Below are positions 44,140 to 51,849 of a DNA stretch of 64,000 nt, piece after piece (within the stretch, counting starts at the first letter, position 1; the number at the start of each line of letters is the position of its first letter). The notes under the pieces were generated by a model, which was not told where the DNA came from, searched no databases, and was given only the letters and a program-made list of their open reading frames with translations. The position numbers and the translations under genes were made by a program. The stretch comes from Phytopseudomonas daroniae (GTDB lineage Bacteria > Pseudomonadota > Gammaproteobacteria > Pseudomonadales > Pseudomonadaceae): positions 1 through 64,000 of the forward strand of contig NZ_QJUI01000004.1 in assembly GCF_004327285.1 (NCBI RefSeq), read 5' to 3'.

Positions 44140-45669
44140 ATGACCGAGATCAGTGGTTCGCGTCCTATTGCCGCACCGCCCCCCACCAGCAGGCCACAAG
44201 CCAATGCCGCCGATCTGGCGGTGAAGCTTCTGCAGCCCCTCGATGGCCTGATGGCCAGCGGCGAGAGTGCCAAGGCAGAAGTGCTGGCTCTCAAGGAAGT
44301 CGCGCAGAACTTTCAGTTGCTGCTGCGCGTGACCCTGGAAAACGGTCGCCAGGCTACGCTCCAGGCCAGCAGCCCGCAAGCCATCGCCCAGGGCACGGCG
44401 CTGGCGGTCACGGCGCTGTCGGAATCGCGCCTCTCCCTGGCGGTTCTGGCTGGCGGCAACAAACCGCTGACCAGTATCGACCTCGAACAATTACCCGTCG
44501 GCACCCTGCTGCAGGGCAAGGTCATCTCCCGCGAAGCGTTACCCGCTCAGGCGTCGCAGACCGTCTACAAGGTTCTGGTGAACCTGCTCAACACCTCTCT
44601 GGCCGGCAGCAAGCTGAGCCTGGAAACCAACCTCGACCTGCCTCTCGGCAGCCTGCTCAGCGCGCGCGTACAGGGCGATCAATCGCTCGCCTTCCTGCCG
44701 CTCAGCGGGCGGCTCGATCAGTTGGCGCTGCTCCAGCAACTTGGCACACAGCAGAGCCGCCAGGGCTCATTGGAAGGTTTGCTGTCGGCGCTACAGGGAA
44801 TGGGCAATCTGCCCGACGGCCTGCGCGGCAGCATCGACAAACTGCTCGGCGGCCTGCCTAGCGGCGAGCAGATGAGTAACGGCAAAGGGCTGATGCAAGC
44901 ACTGGAAAACAGCGGCCTGTTTCTCGAGAGCAAATTGCTGGGTGGCCAAACCGGCGCACTGAGTACCGACATGAAGGCCAACCTGCTGCGCCTGGTCAGC
45001 CAACTGCTGCCGTTGCTGCCCGGCGCCGCGCCCCTGGCCGCCGCGACTGCCAGCGCAATGACTCAGGCGTTACCCGCCTTCGCCCGCAACATTCTCGGCA
45101 ATATCGGCCAGAGCAGCGGTCGCCAACAGGCCATGAGCTTTCCCCTGCCCAGCCGCCTGCTGCAAGCCATGGATGGGGAGGCCGATCTGGAAACGCTGCT
45201 CAAGCTCGCCGCCGCCGCCATCTCTCGCTTGCAGACCCATCAGCTGTCCAGCCTGGCTCAGAGCCAGACCGGGCCGGACGGTGCCCTGCTGACGACCTGG
45301 CAGATGGAAGTGCCCATGCGCAATCAACATGAGCTGGTGCCTCTGCAGGTGAAAATCCAGCACGAAGAACCCGCACCGTCCGCCAAGCAGGACAGCAAGG
45401 AAGCGCTCTGGCGTATCGACCTGGCTTTCGATCTGGATCCCCTGGGGCCGCTGCAGGTGCAGGCACAACTGGCGCAGGGCACCCTGTCCAGCCAACTCTG
45501 GGCCGAACGTGCCAGCACCGCAGGGCTGATCGACCGGGAGCTGGGCAACCTGCGTGAACGCCTGGTGGCGGCGGGTCTTACCGTCGGCGATCTGGCCTGT
45601 AGCCAGGGCATCCCGCCACAAGGGCCGAAAACTTCACTGGAACAGCGCTGGGTCGACGAAACCGCATGA
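44140..45669 (+). CDS. Flagellar hook-length control-like protein (FliK family)
   Basis: The 509-residue protein is rich in Leu, Gln, Ala and Ser, with a disordered middle and a C-terminal hook-length domain (about 395-485) with QMEVPMRNQHELVPLQVKI, LAFDLDPLGPLQVQAQL and SQLWAERASTAGLI. FliK measures the hook and switches export specificity through FlhB. It overlaps the FlhB-like gene by 4 bp, so the two probably act together. A second FliK may exist elsewhere in the genome, as in P. aeruginosa. Confidence 0.8.
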   Translation: MTEISGSRPIAAPPPTSRPQANAADLAVKLLQPLDGLMASGESAKAEVLALKEVAQNFQLLLRVTLENGRQATLQASSPQAIAQGTALAVTALSESRLSLAVLAGGNKPLTSIDLEQLPVGTLLQGKVISREALPAQASQTVYKVLVNLLNTSLAGSKLSLETNLDLPLGSLLSARVQGDQSLAFLPLSGRLDQLALLQQLGTQQSRQGSLEGLLSALQGMGNLPDGLRGSIDKLLGGLPSGEQMSNGKGLMQALENSGLFLESKLLGGQTGALSTDMKANLLRLVSQLLPLLPGAAPLAAATASAMTQALPAFARNILGNIGQSSGRQQAMSFPLPSRLLQAMDGEADLETLLKLAAAAISRLQTHQLSSLAQSQTGPDGALLTTWQMEVPMRNQHELVPLQVKIQHEEPAPSAKQDSKEALWRIDLAFDLDPLGPLQVQAQLAQGTLSSQLWAERASTAGLIDRELGNLRERLVAAGLTVGDLACSQGIPPQGPKTSLEQRWVDETA

Positions 45670-46007
45670 GCCATAAAACCCCACGCCAGGCCATTGCCCT
45701 CACCTACGATGGCCAGAACGCCCCCAACCTCAGCGCCAAGGGCGACGACGAGCTGGCCGAGACGATACTCGCCATTGCCCGCGCCCACGATGTGCCGATC
45801 TACGAGAACGCCGAGCTGGTGCGTTTGCTGGCGCGCCTGGAACTGGGCGAAGCGATTCCCGAGCAACTGTATCGCTGCATCGCTGAAATCATCGCCTTCG
45901 CCTGGTACCTCAAGGGCAAATACCCGCCAGGGTTCGATCCACGCGGCAAGCCGAAGGACGGGCCGCTGCTGCTCGGCGGGCCGGATGGCAAGGGCAGCAG
46001 ACCCTAG
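45666..46007 (+). CDS. FlhB C-terminal-domain-like protein (FhlB)
   Basis: This 113-residue soluble protein equals the cytosolic part of FlhB/YscU export switches after the cleavage site: QAIALTYDG, APNLSAKGDDELAETI, VPIYENAELVRLL and IPEQLYRCIAEIIAF. The NPTH autocleavage motif and membrane helices are absent, so it cannot replace FlhB in the gate but could stand in for its cleaved fragment. It is translationally coupled to the fliK-like gene. Confidence 0.88.
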   Translation: MSHKTPRQAIALTYDGQNAPNLSAKGDDELAETILAIARAHDVPIYENAELVRLLARLELGEAIPEQLYRCIAEIIAFAWYLKGKYPPGFDPRGKPKDGPLLLGGPDGKGSRP

Positions 46008-46349
46008 TGCCACATCACAGATCAAATGTCGTATCCGAGCGAACGGGCTGAGTGGTTGCTCAAAGGAGCGGAAGCGGGCGCTCGCTATGTGGGTGGATCG
46101 GGGCGCGTAGCTGACGCTCTTTTCATCCACCATTGCGATTGCAACCCGTAGGGTGGGTTAGCGACGCCGGACGCTAATTGATAGGCACCGTTATCGTGGA
46201 GCGTCGCGGATGGCCGCCCCGCGTAACCCACCAGACGATAGACCGTGTTGCGCTGATGGTGGGTTACGCCGCAACAAGAGATGGTAAAACCGTCAGTCAA
46301 TGTAACAGGCGGCTAACCCACCCTACGAGAAACCGTTCGACCGACAGCC
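46008..46349. other. Convergent spacer with two repeat elements
   Basis: This 340-bp gap between convergent genes contains a copy of the CTAG...ATCAAATGTCGTA family (46004-46078), a GTGGATCGGGGCGCG...TCATCCACC stretch, and a nested palindrome (46148-46326). No gene is present. The palindromes may terminate transcription from both sides. Confidence 0.6.
46148..46326. repeat. Nested palindromic repeat, 179 bp
   Basis: GTAGGGTGGGTTAGC (46148-46162) is exactly mirrored at 46312-46326. Inside, GCGTAACCCACC (46221-46232) is exactly mirrored by GGTGGGTTACGC (46258-46269). This gives a hairpin within a hairpin. Confidence 0.75.
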
Positions 46350-46748
46350 CTATTCGCGGCGCGACTGGTGCAGCTTGGCGACCAGTTCTGCCTCGGCCTT
46401 GCTCAGGCCACAGGAATGGGTCAGATCCTCGGCGCTGGCGCCCATGCCCACCAGCCGAGCGGCCTGGGTGAAGGACAGGCTGGAGGGGTCACGCTGCTCG
46501 ATCTGCATCACTTTATCCGGCAGTGGCGCAACGGTGTGGCGTAGCTCGTGGAGCTCCTCGCCCATGCGGATACTGCCGGTCAGGTAGGTATCCAGGCGCT
46601 TGCCCAGTTCCCGAATGCGCTGGTCACGTTGAGCATCGCGCTCGGCCTGCAGCTGACTGGCCAGGCGCAAGCGCCCTGCGAGCCAGACGCAGGTGGTCAC
46701 CAGCCCGACGCAGACCAGGGCAAGAACGATGAGTGCGGCTTCAAGCAC
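46350..46748 (-). CDS. DUF2802 protein of the chemotaxis cluster
   Basis: The 132-residue protein has one N-terminal membrane helix (ALIVLALVCVGLVTTCVWLAG), a coiled-coil-like region (about 28-80) and a C-terminal DUF2802-type helical motif (QAARLVGMGASAEDLTHSCGLSKAEAELV). It is next to cheW in many Pseudomonas genomes. Its role is unknown. Confidence 0.83.
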   Translation of the reverse strand: MLEAALIVLALVCVGLVTTCVWLAGRLRLASQLQAERDAQRDQRIRELGKRLDTYLTGSIRMGEELHELRHTVAPLPDKVMQIEQRDPSSLSFTQAARLVGMGASAEDLTHSCGLSKAEAELVAKLHQSRRE

Positions 46749-46749
46749 C

Positions 46750-47229
46750 TCAGATGCTCTCCAGCTCCGACCATTCTTCTTCGGTCATCATCTTGTCCAG
46801 CTCGACCAGGATCAGCAGCTCGCCATTCTTGTTGCACACGCCCTGGATGAACTTGGCCGATTCGTCGTTACCGACATTCGGCGCGGTTTCCACTTCGGAC
46901 TGCCGCAGATAAACCACTTCGGCAACGCTGTCGACCAGAATGCCCACCACCTGCTTGTCCGCCTCGATGATGACGATGCGGGTGTTGTCGGTCACGTCAG
47001 CATAATCCAGGCCGAAACGCTGGCGCGTATCGATCACGGTGACCACGTTCCCGCGCAGGTTGATGATACCCAGCACATAGCTCGGCGCACCCGGTACCGG
47101 GGCGATTTCCGTGTAGCGCAGGACTTCCTGCACCTGCATCACGTTGATGCCGTAGGTTTCGTTGTCGAGACGGAACGTGACCCACTGCAGGATCGGATCT
47201 TCAGCGCCTTGTGCAGAGCTTTTCTTCAT
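46750..47229 (-). CDS. cheW: Chemotaxis coupling protein CheW
   Basis: The 159-residue scaffold links CheA to receptors. CheW motifs are present: WVTFRLDNETYGINVMQVQE, YVLGIINLRGNVVTVIDTR and VGILVDSVAEVV. A 10-20 residue C-terminal acidic tail (MMTEEEWSELESI) follows. It lies 1 bp from the DUF2802 gene, in one operon with parP. Confidence 0.95.
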   Translation of the reverse strand: MKKSSAQGAEDPILQWVTFRLDNETYGINVMQVQEVLRYTEIAPVPGAPSYVLGIINLRGNVVTVIDTRQRFGLDYADVTDNTRIVIIEADKQVVGILVDSVAEVVYLRQSEVETAPNVGNDESAKFIQGVCNKNGELLILVELDKMMTEEEWSELESI

Positions 47230-47286
47230 GGCCTAGCCTCGTCATTGACCGCGCGTGGCGGTGTGCGGGAGTCCCGCTATTCAATT

Positions 47287-47310
47287 GGGCGCACGTGCGA
47301 CCGTGCGCCC
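47287..47310 (-). terminator. Stable hairpin between parP and cheW
   Basis: GGGCGCACG (47287-47295) pairs perfectly with CGTGCGCCC (47302-47310) around a 6-base loop, on the transcript after the parP stop. There is no strong T-run (AATTGAAT follows), so it may attenuate transcription or stabilise the mRNA end more than terminate. Confidence 0.45.
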
Positions 47311-47315
47311 AGTAA

Positions 47316-48143
47316 TCAGTGTACCTGTCCGTTACCCATGCGCCTGGTCGCGCCGCTGGCGATCAACTCCGCCAGTGCGGCGACATCCAGCAGCGCGCAC
47401 ATGTGCTCGATCACCGTACCCGCCAGCCAAGGCCGCTGAGCACGCTGGCTGCGCCACTTGATCTCGTCCGGATGCAGCCGAATCGAGCGACTGACCTGGT
47501 GAACGGCCAGCCCCCATTCGTAGCCCTGAACGGAAATCACGTACTGCAGCCCCTGGCGGAAATCGTCCCGGTAACGATCCGGCATGACCCAGCGCGCGGT
47601 GTCGAGCACCTTCAGGTTGCCGGATTGTGATGGCAGTATGCCGAGAAACCAATCCGGCTGGCCAAACAAAGGGGTCAGTTCCTGCCCGGCCAGCGGATAG
47701 ATCGAGCCCAGGCACACCAGCGGCACGGCCAGCGTCAGACCGGCGACATCGAACAGCAGGCACTCGAAAGGCTCCTGCGCCCACTCGGGGCGACCGTCGG
47801 CCAGTACGGAGGCGATCTGTGGCGCCGGACGATGCACCTCGGCCACAGATTCGACTACCGGCGGCATGGCAATCGGCTCGACGATCAGCGCAGACAAGAC
47901 CTCCACGACCGGCTCGATGACCACCTCAGTCACGGGCTGCACCAACGTCAGCGGCGCGGGCTCGGCACGCGGCGCCAACTGGGCATCACGGATCTGCTCC
48001 TCGAGCACGGCAGACTCGAACTCATCGAGGCTGCTCTCGGCCAGCTCCTGTTCGAGCTCGACCGCGGCGTCCTGCAGCAACCCGTCAAGGTAGGACTGCA
48101 GCGCCAGTTGGGGCCGTGTGGCAGTGCCGATGGAACGACTCAT
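47316..48143 (-). CDS. parP: CheW-domain protein ParP-like
   Basis: This 275-residue protein has a Glu/Ala/Pro-rich N-terminal region (about 1-130) and a C-terminal CheW-like domain (ECLLFDVAGLTLAVPLVCLG, WLAGTVIEHMCALLDVAAL). ParP in Vibrio and Pseudomonas binds CheA and ParC to hold chemotaxis arrays at the pole. The neighbouring parC-type gene supports this. Encoded in the chemotaxis operon downstream of parC. Confidence 0.85.
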   Translation of the reverse strand: MSRSIGTATRPQLALQSYLDGLLQDAAVELEQELAESSLDEFESAVLEEQIRDAQLAPRAEPAPLTLVQPVTEVVIEPVVEVLSALIVEPIAMPPVVESVAEVHRPAPQIASVLADGRPEWAQEPFECLLFDVAGLTLAVPLVCLGSIYPLAGQELTPLFGQPDWFLGILPSQSGNLKVLDTARWVMPDRYRDDFRQGLQYVISVQGYEWGLAVHQVSRSIRLHPDEIKWRSQRAQRPWLAGTVIEHMCALLDVAALAELIASGATRRMGNGQVH

Positions 48144-48235
48144 GAATGCAACCCGAAATGGAGACCTGTATGAGCTATCGGCCGCAGTGGCGGCAGACTT
48201 GAGCGAGTTTGCGCAGAATAACCAGCCATTACCGA

Positions 48236-49024
48236 TCAGGCCACCTGAGAGGCAGGGTGCTGCGCCAGCAAATGCTTGAGCAACGCGCGATAGGCGATGG
48301 TGCCGCGGCTATTGCCATCGAACCGCGAAGGCGTCAGCCCTGCCCGGCTGGCATCACGCAGGCGGGTGTCGATCGGAATGTAGGCTTGCCAGAGGTTCTC
48401 GGGATAGCTGCTCTTGAGCAGCCGCAACGTGGACATCGACGCCTGGGTACGGCGGTCGAACAGGGTCGGCACGATGGTGTAAGGCAAGGCCTGCTTGCGC
48501 GAACGGTTGATCATCGCCAAGGTGCTGACCATGCGCTCCAGGCCTTTCACGGCGAGAAACTCGGTCTGCACCGGGATCACCAACTGCTGGCTGGCGGCCA
48601 GGGCGTTGACCATCAGCACACCGAGCAGCGGTGGGCTGTCGATCACCGCATGGTCGAAGTCCTGCCACAGCTGCGCCAGGCTCTTGGCGACCACCAGGCC
48701 GAGGCCATTCTGCCCCGGAGACTGGCGCTCCAGCGTGGCCAGGGCAGTGCTCGACGGCAGCAGGGAAATACGTTCGTGGCTGGTCGGCAGCAACAACTGC
48801 TGTGGCAGGCCCTGAGGCACGCCGCCCTGATGCAGGAACAGATCGAAGACGCTGTGCTCGAGGCTATCGGGATCGTGACCGAAATAGCTGGTCATCGATC
48901 CGTGCGGGTCGAGATCGACCACCACCACACGTTTGCCGGCATCGGCCAGCAGACCTGCAAGGGCGATGGACGAGGTGGTCTTACCCACACCGCCTTTCTG
49001 ATTGGCTACAGCCCAAACTCTCAT
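48236..49024 (-). CDS. parC: ParA-family ATPase ParC (polar chemotaxis localisation)
   Basis: The 262-residue protein is a ParA/MinD-type ATPase with deviant Walker A KGGVGKTTSSIAL near the start and VVVDLDPHGSMTSYF. In the chemotaxis operon this ATPase (ParC) places chemosensory arrays at the flagellated pole. The ATG at 49024 is chosen because GGGAGG lies 9 bp upstream. An ATG at 49033 abuts that ribosome site, and the longest frame (to 49159) overlaps motD. Confidence 0.9.
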   Translation of the reverse strand: MRVWAVANQKGGVGKTTSSIALAGLLADAGKRVVVVDLDPHGSMTSYFGHDPDSLEHSVFDLFLHQGGVPQGLPQQLLLPTSHERISLLPSSTALATLERQSPGQNGLGLVVAKSLAQLWQDFDHAVIDSPPLLGVLMVNALAASQQLVIPVQTEFLAVKGLERMVSTLAMINRSRKQALPYTIVPTLFDRRTQASMSTLRLLKSSYPENLWQAYIPIDTRLRDASRAGLTPSRFDGNSRGTIAYRALLKHLLAQHPASQVA

Positions 49025-49076
49025 ACTCTTCATCCTCCCGGAGCAGGCTGCGCCTGGCCGAGACTGAGTGCCCGCT

Positions 49077-49949
49077 TCATGGGGCAGGCGACGGGGAATT
49101 GACGGCACCATTGGCTGGAGCCTGTGCTGCAGGCGCTGAAGCAGGTTGCGTGCCAGCACGTTGCATCACCGCATCGGGCTGGGCATTGGCACTACCCACG
49201 CCACTCACACTACGCCGCACATCGAGATTGCGCGAGACCACCAGCACTACGCGGCGGTTATGCGCCCTGCCCTCTGCCGTAGCGTTGTCGGCCACCGGCT
49301 GAAATTCGCCATACCCCACGGCTGCCATCCGCGACGGGTCGACGCCATCCATGGCCAGCATCCGCACGATGCTGGCAGCACGTGCTGTCGACAGCTCCCA
49401 GTTGGTCGGGAACTGCGCGGTATTGATCGGCTGATTATCGGTAAAGCCTTCCACATGCACGGGGTTATCGTAAGGAGCCAGAATCTTGGCAATTTTCTCG
49501 ATGATCTCGAAGGCCGCATCATTCGGCAGTGCATCGCCACTGGGGAACAGCAGGCCGGAGCTCAGTTCGATCTCGATCCACAGCTCGTTGCCACGCACCT
49601 TGAGCTGATCGCTCTGCAGCAGGCCGCCGAAGGCATCACGCACGTTGTCGGCGATACTCTGCAAGGTCGAGGCGGTGATCTGCTGCGCAGATTCCTCGTC
49701 CACCATCGAACGATCCGGTTTGGTGGTACGCGGTCGCTCATCCCCCACGGGAATGGGTTTGATGGCGCGATCCGGCTGGTTGAACACGCCGGTCAGGGTT
49801 TCCGAGAGGATCTTGTATTTGCCTTCGTTGATCGACGAAATCGAATACATCACCACGAAGAAGGCGAACAGCAGCGTGATGAAGTCCGCGTAGGACACCA
49901 GCCAGCGTTCGTGATTCTCATGCTCTTCGTGGCGACGTCGGCGAGCCAT
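49077..49949 (-). CDS. motD: Flagellar stator protein MotD
   Basis: The 290-residue MotB-type stator subunit has a basic N-terminus, one membrane helix with the proton-accepting Asp (SYADFITLLFAFFVVMYS) and a C-terminal OmpA-like peptidoglycan-binding domain (VEGFTDNQPI, NWELSTARAASIVRML, VGYGEFQPVADN). It ends in an Ala/Pro-rich tail. It is 2 bp from motC and forms the MotCD stator used on viscous surfaces and in swarming. Confidence 0.95.
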   Translation of the reverse strand: MARRRRHEEHENHERWLVSYADFITLLFAFFVVMYSISSINEGKYKILSETLTGVFNQPDRAIKPIPVGDERPRTTKPDRSMVDEESAQQITASTLQSIADNVRDAFGGLLQSDQLKVRGNELWIEIELSSGLLFPSGDALPNDAAFEIIEKIAKILAPYDNPVHVEGFTDNQPINTAQFPTNWELSTARAASIVRMLAMDGVDPSRMAAVGYGEFQPVADNATAEGRAHNRRVVLVVSRNLDVRRSVSGVGSANAQPDAVMQRAGTQPASAPAAQAPANGAVNSPSPAP

Positions 49950-49951
49950 GG

Positions 49952-50692
49952 TCAGTTCATGAAGCCTTGCAGCTTCAACTCGATGGAGCGCGGATTTTCA
50001 CCCTCGCCGATGGACAGGATGCCTTCGAGGAGCATTTCCCGGTAAGCCGACTGACGCATGGCCACGGATTTGAGCTTGGCGCCAACGGGCAGCAGCAGCA
50101 GGTTGGCGAGCGCTACACCATAGATGGTGGCGACGAATGCAACAGCGATCCCACCACCGAGCAGACTTGGATCAGCCAGATTGCCCATCACGTGGATCAG
50201 CCCCATCACCGCCCCGATGATGCCGATGGTCGGCGCATAGCCGCCCATGCACTCGAAGAACTTGGCTGCCTGTATATCGCGGCTTTCCTGGGTGTAGAGA
50301 TCGACTTCGAGAATACTGCGAATGGCTTCCGGCTCTGCGCCGTCGACCAACAGCTGCAACCCCTTGCGCGCATAGGGGTCGGCTTCGCCATCGGCTACGG
50401 CCTCAAGGCCGAGCAAGCCTTCCTTGCGTGCGGTCATGCTCCAGTTCACCACCCGGTCAATGCCGCCGGGCAGGTCGATCTGCGGTGGAAAGAAAATCCA
50501 GCGCAGGATGTTCATGGCGCGCTTGAACACCGTGACCGGCGTTTGCAGGAACGCAGCACCGAGGGTGCCGCCGAACACGATCAGCGCCGCCGGGCCGTTA
50601 AGCAGTGCCGAGACATGCCCCCCCTCCAGGTAATTGCCACCAAGAATGGCGACGAATGCCAGTATGACGCCGATCAGGCTCAGCACATCCAT
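49952..50692 (-). CDS. motC: Flagellar stator protein MotC
   Basis: The 246-residue MotA-type subunit has four membrane helices and the cytosolic loop that contacts FliG. The ATG at 50692 gives MDVLSLIGVILAFVAILGGN and its T overlaps the cheB stop (TGATG). The frame reported up to 50818 overlaps cheB and is not used. MotC pairs with MotD. Confidence 0.95.
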   Translation of the reverse strand: MDVLSLIGVILAFVAILGGNYLEGGHVSALLNGPAALIVFGGTLGAAFLQTPVTVFKRAMNILRWIFFPPQIDLPGGIDRVVNWSMTARKEGLLGLEAVADGEADPYARKGLQLLVDGAEPEAIRSILEVDLYTQESRDIQAAKFFECMGGYAPTIGIIGAVMGLIHVMGNLADPSLLGGGIAVAFVATIYGVALANLLLLPVGAKLKSVAMRQSAYREMLLEGILSIGEGENPRSIELKLQGFMN

Positions 50693-51807
50693 CAGAGGCA
50701 GGCCTCGACCAGATGGCGACCGATATCTTCCAGCGGATAGACAGCATCGGCCAGGTTGGCCTTCACGATCGCCATGGGCATGCCGTAGATCACACAACTG
50801 GCCTCGTCCTGCGCCCATACCTGGCTGCCGCCCTGTTTGAGCAGACGCGCACCCTCACGGCCGTCAGCACCCATGCCGGTAAGCACCACGGCCAGTACCT
50901 TGTCGTGGTAGGACTTGGATGCCGAGCCGAAGGTGATATCCACGCAAGGCTTGTAATTCAGGCGCTCGTCGCCGGGCAGGATGCGGATGGTGCCGCGCCC
51001 GTCGATCATCATCTGCTTGCCACCTGGCGCCAGAATGGCCAGCCCGGGGCGCAGGATGTCGCCGTCTTCAGCTTCCTTGACGTTGATCTTGCAGAGCTTG
51101 TCCAGACGCTCGGCAAAGGCCTTGGTGAAGGCCGCCGGCATGTGTTGAATCAGCACGATGGGCGTCGGGAAATTCGCCGGCAACTGGGTCAAGACCCGCT
51201 GCAAGGCAACCGGGCCACCGGTCGAGGTACCGATCGCCACCAGCTTGTAGGCTTTGCGCTTGGGTGCGGCGCTGCCGGTCGATGGCTGACGCTCGGCCGG
51301 CGGATGGCCGACACTCGGCTGTGGCCGCGCAGGTACAGAAGTGCTGGCAGGTCGGCTCAGGCTACCGCCGGCAGGCGGCGTCAGGGACGCCGCGCCGATC
51401 CCCCGGCGGTTGCTGCGCGAAATGCTGTGCACCTTCTCGCACAGCAGTTGCTTGACCTTTTCCGGGTTGCGCGAGATGTCCTCGAAATTCTTCGGCAGGA
51501 AATCCACCGCACCGGCATCCAGCGCGTCCAGGGTGACCCGGGCGCCTTCGTGGGTGAGCGAAGAGAACATCAATACCGGTGTAGGGCAGCGCTGCATGAT
51601 GCTACGCACAGCGGTGATACCGTCCATCAACGGCATCTCGTAATCCATGGTGATCACGTCCGGCTTGAGTGCCAGCGCCTGATCGATGGCCTCACGTCCG
51701 TTGGTGGCGGTGCCGACCACGGTGATGTTGGGATCGGACGAGAGAATCTCCGAGACTCTGCGCCGAAAAAAGCCGGAGTCGTCGACCACCAGTACCTTGA
51801 CAACCAT
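50692..51807 (-). CDS. cheB: Chemotaxis methylesterase CheB
   Basis: The 371-residue protein has an N-terminal receiver (VVKVLVVDDSGFFRR, phospho-Asp55 in VITMDYEMP) and a C-terminal methylesterase domain with catalytic Ser in GTSTGGPVAL, His in QHMPAAF and Asp in TGMGADGREG. It removes methyl groups from receptors. The ATG at 51807 has TAGGAG 6 bp upstream, better than the GTG at 51813. Confidence 0.96.
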   Translation of the reverse strand: MVVKVLVVDDSGFFRRRVSEILSSDPNITVVGTATNGREAIDQALALKPDVITMDYEMPLMDGITAVRSIMQRCPTPVLMFSSLTHEGARVTLDALDAGAVDFLPKNFEDISRNPEKVKQLLCEKVHSISRSNRRGIGAASLTPPAGGSLSRPASTSVPARPQPSVGHPPAERQPSTGSAAPKRKAYKLVAIGTSTGGPVALQRVLTQLPANFPTPIVLIQHMPAAFTKAFAERLDKLCKINVKEAEDGDILRPGLAILAPGGKQMMIDGRGTIRILPGDERLNYKPCVDITFGSASKSYHDKVLAVVLTGMGADGREGARLLKQGGSQVWAQDEASCVIYGMPMAIVKANLADAVYPLEDIGRHLVEACL

Positions 51808-51849
51808 AAACACTCCTAAGCGGCGCAGCAGAGGCCGCGCCGCGGACGA

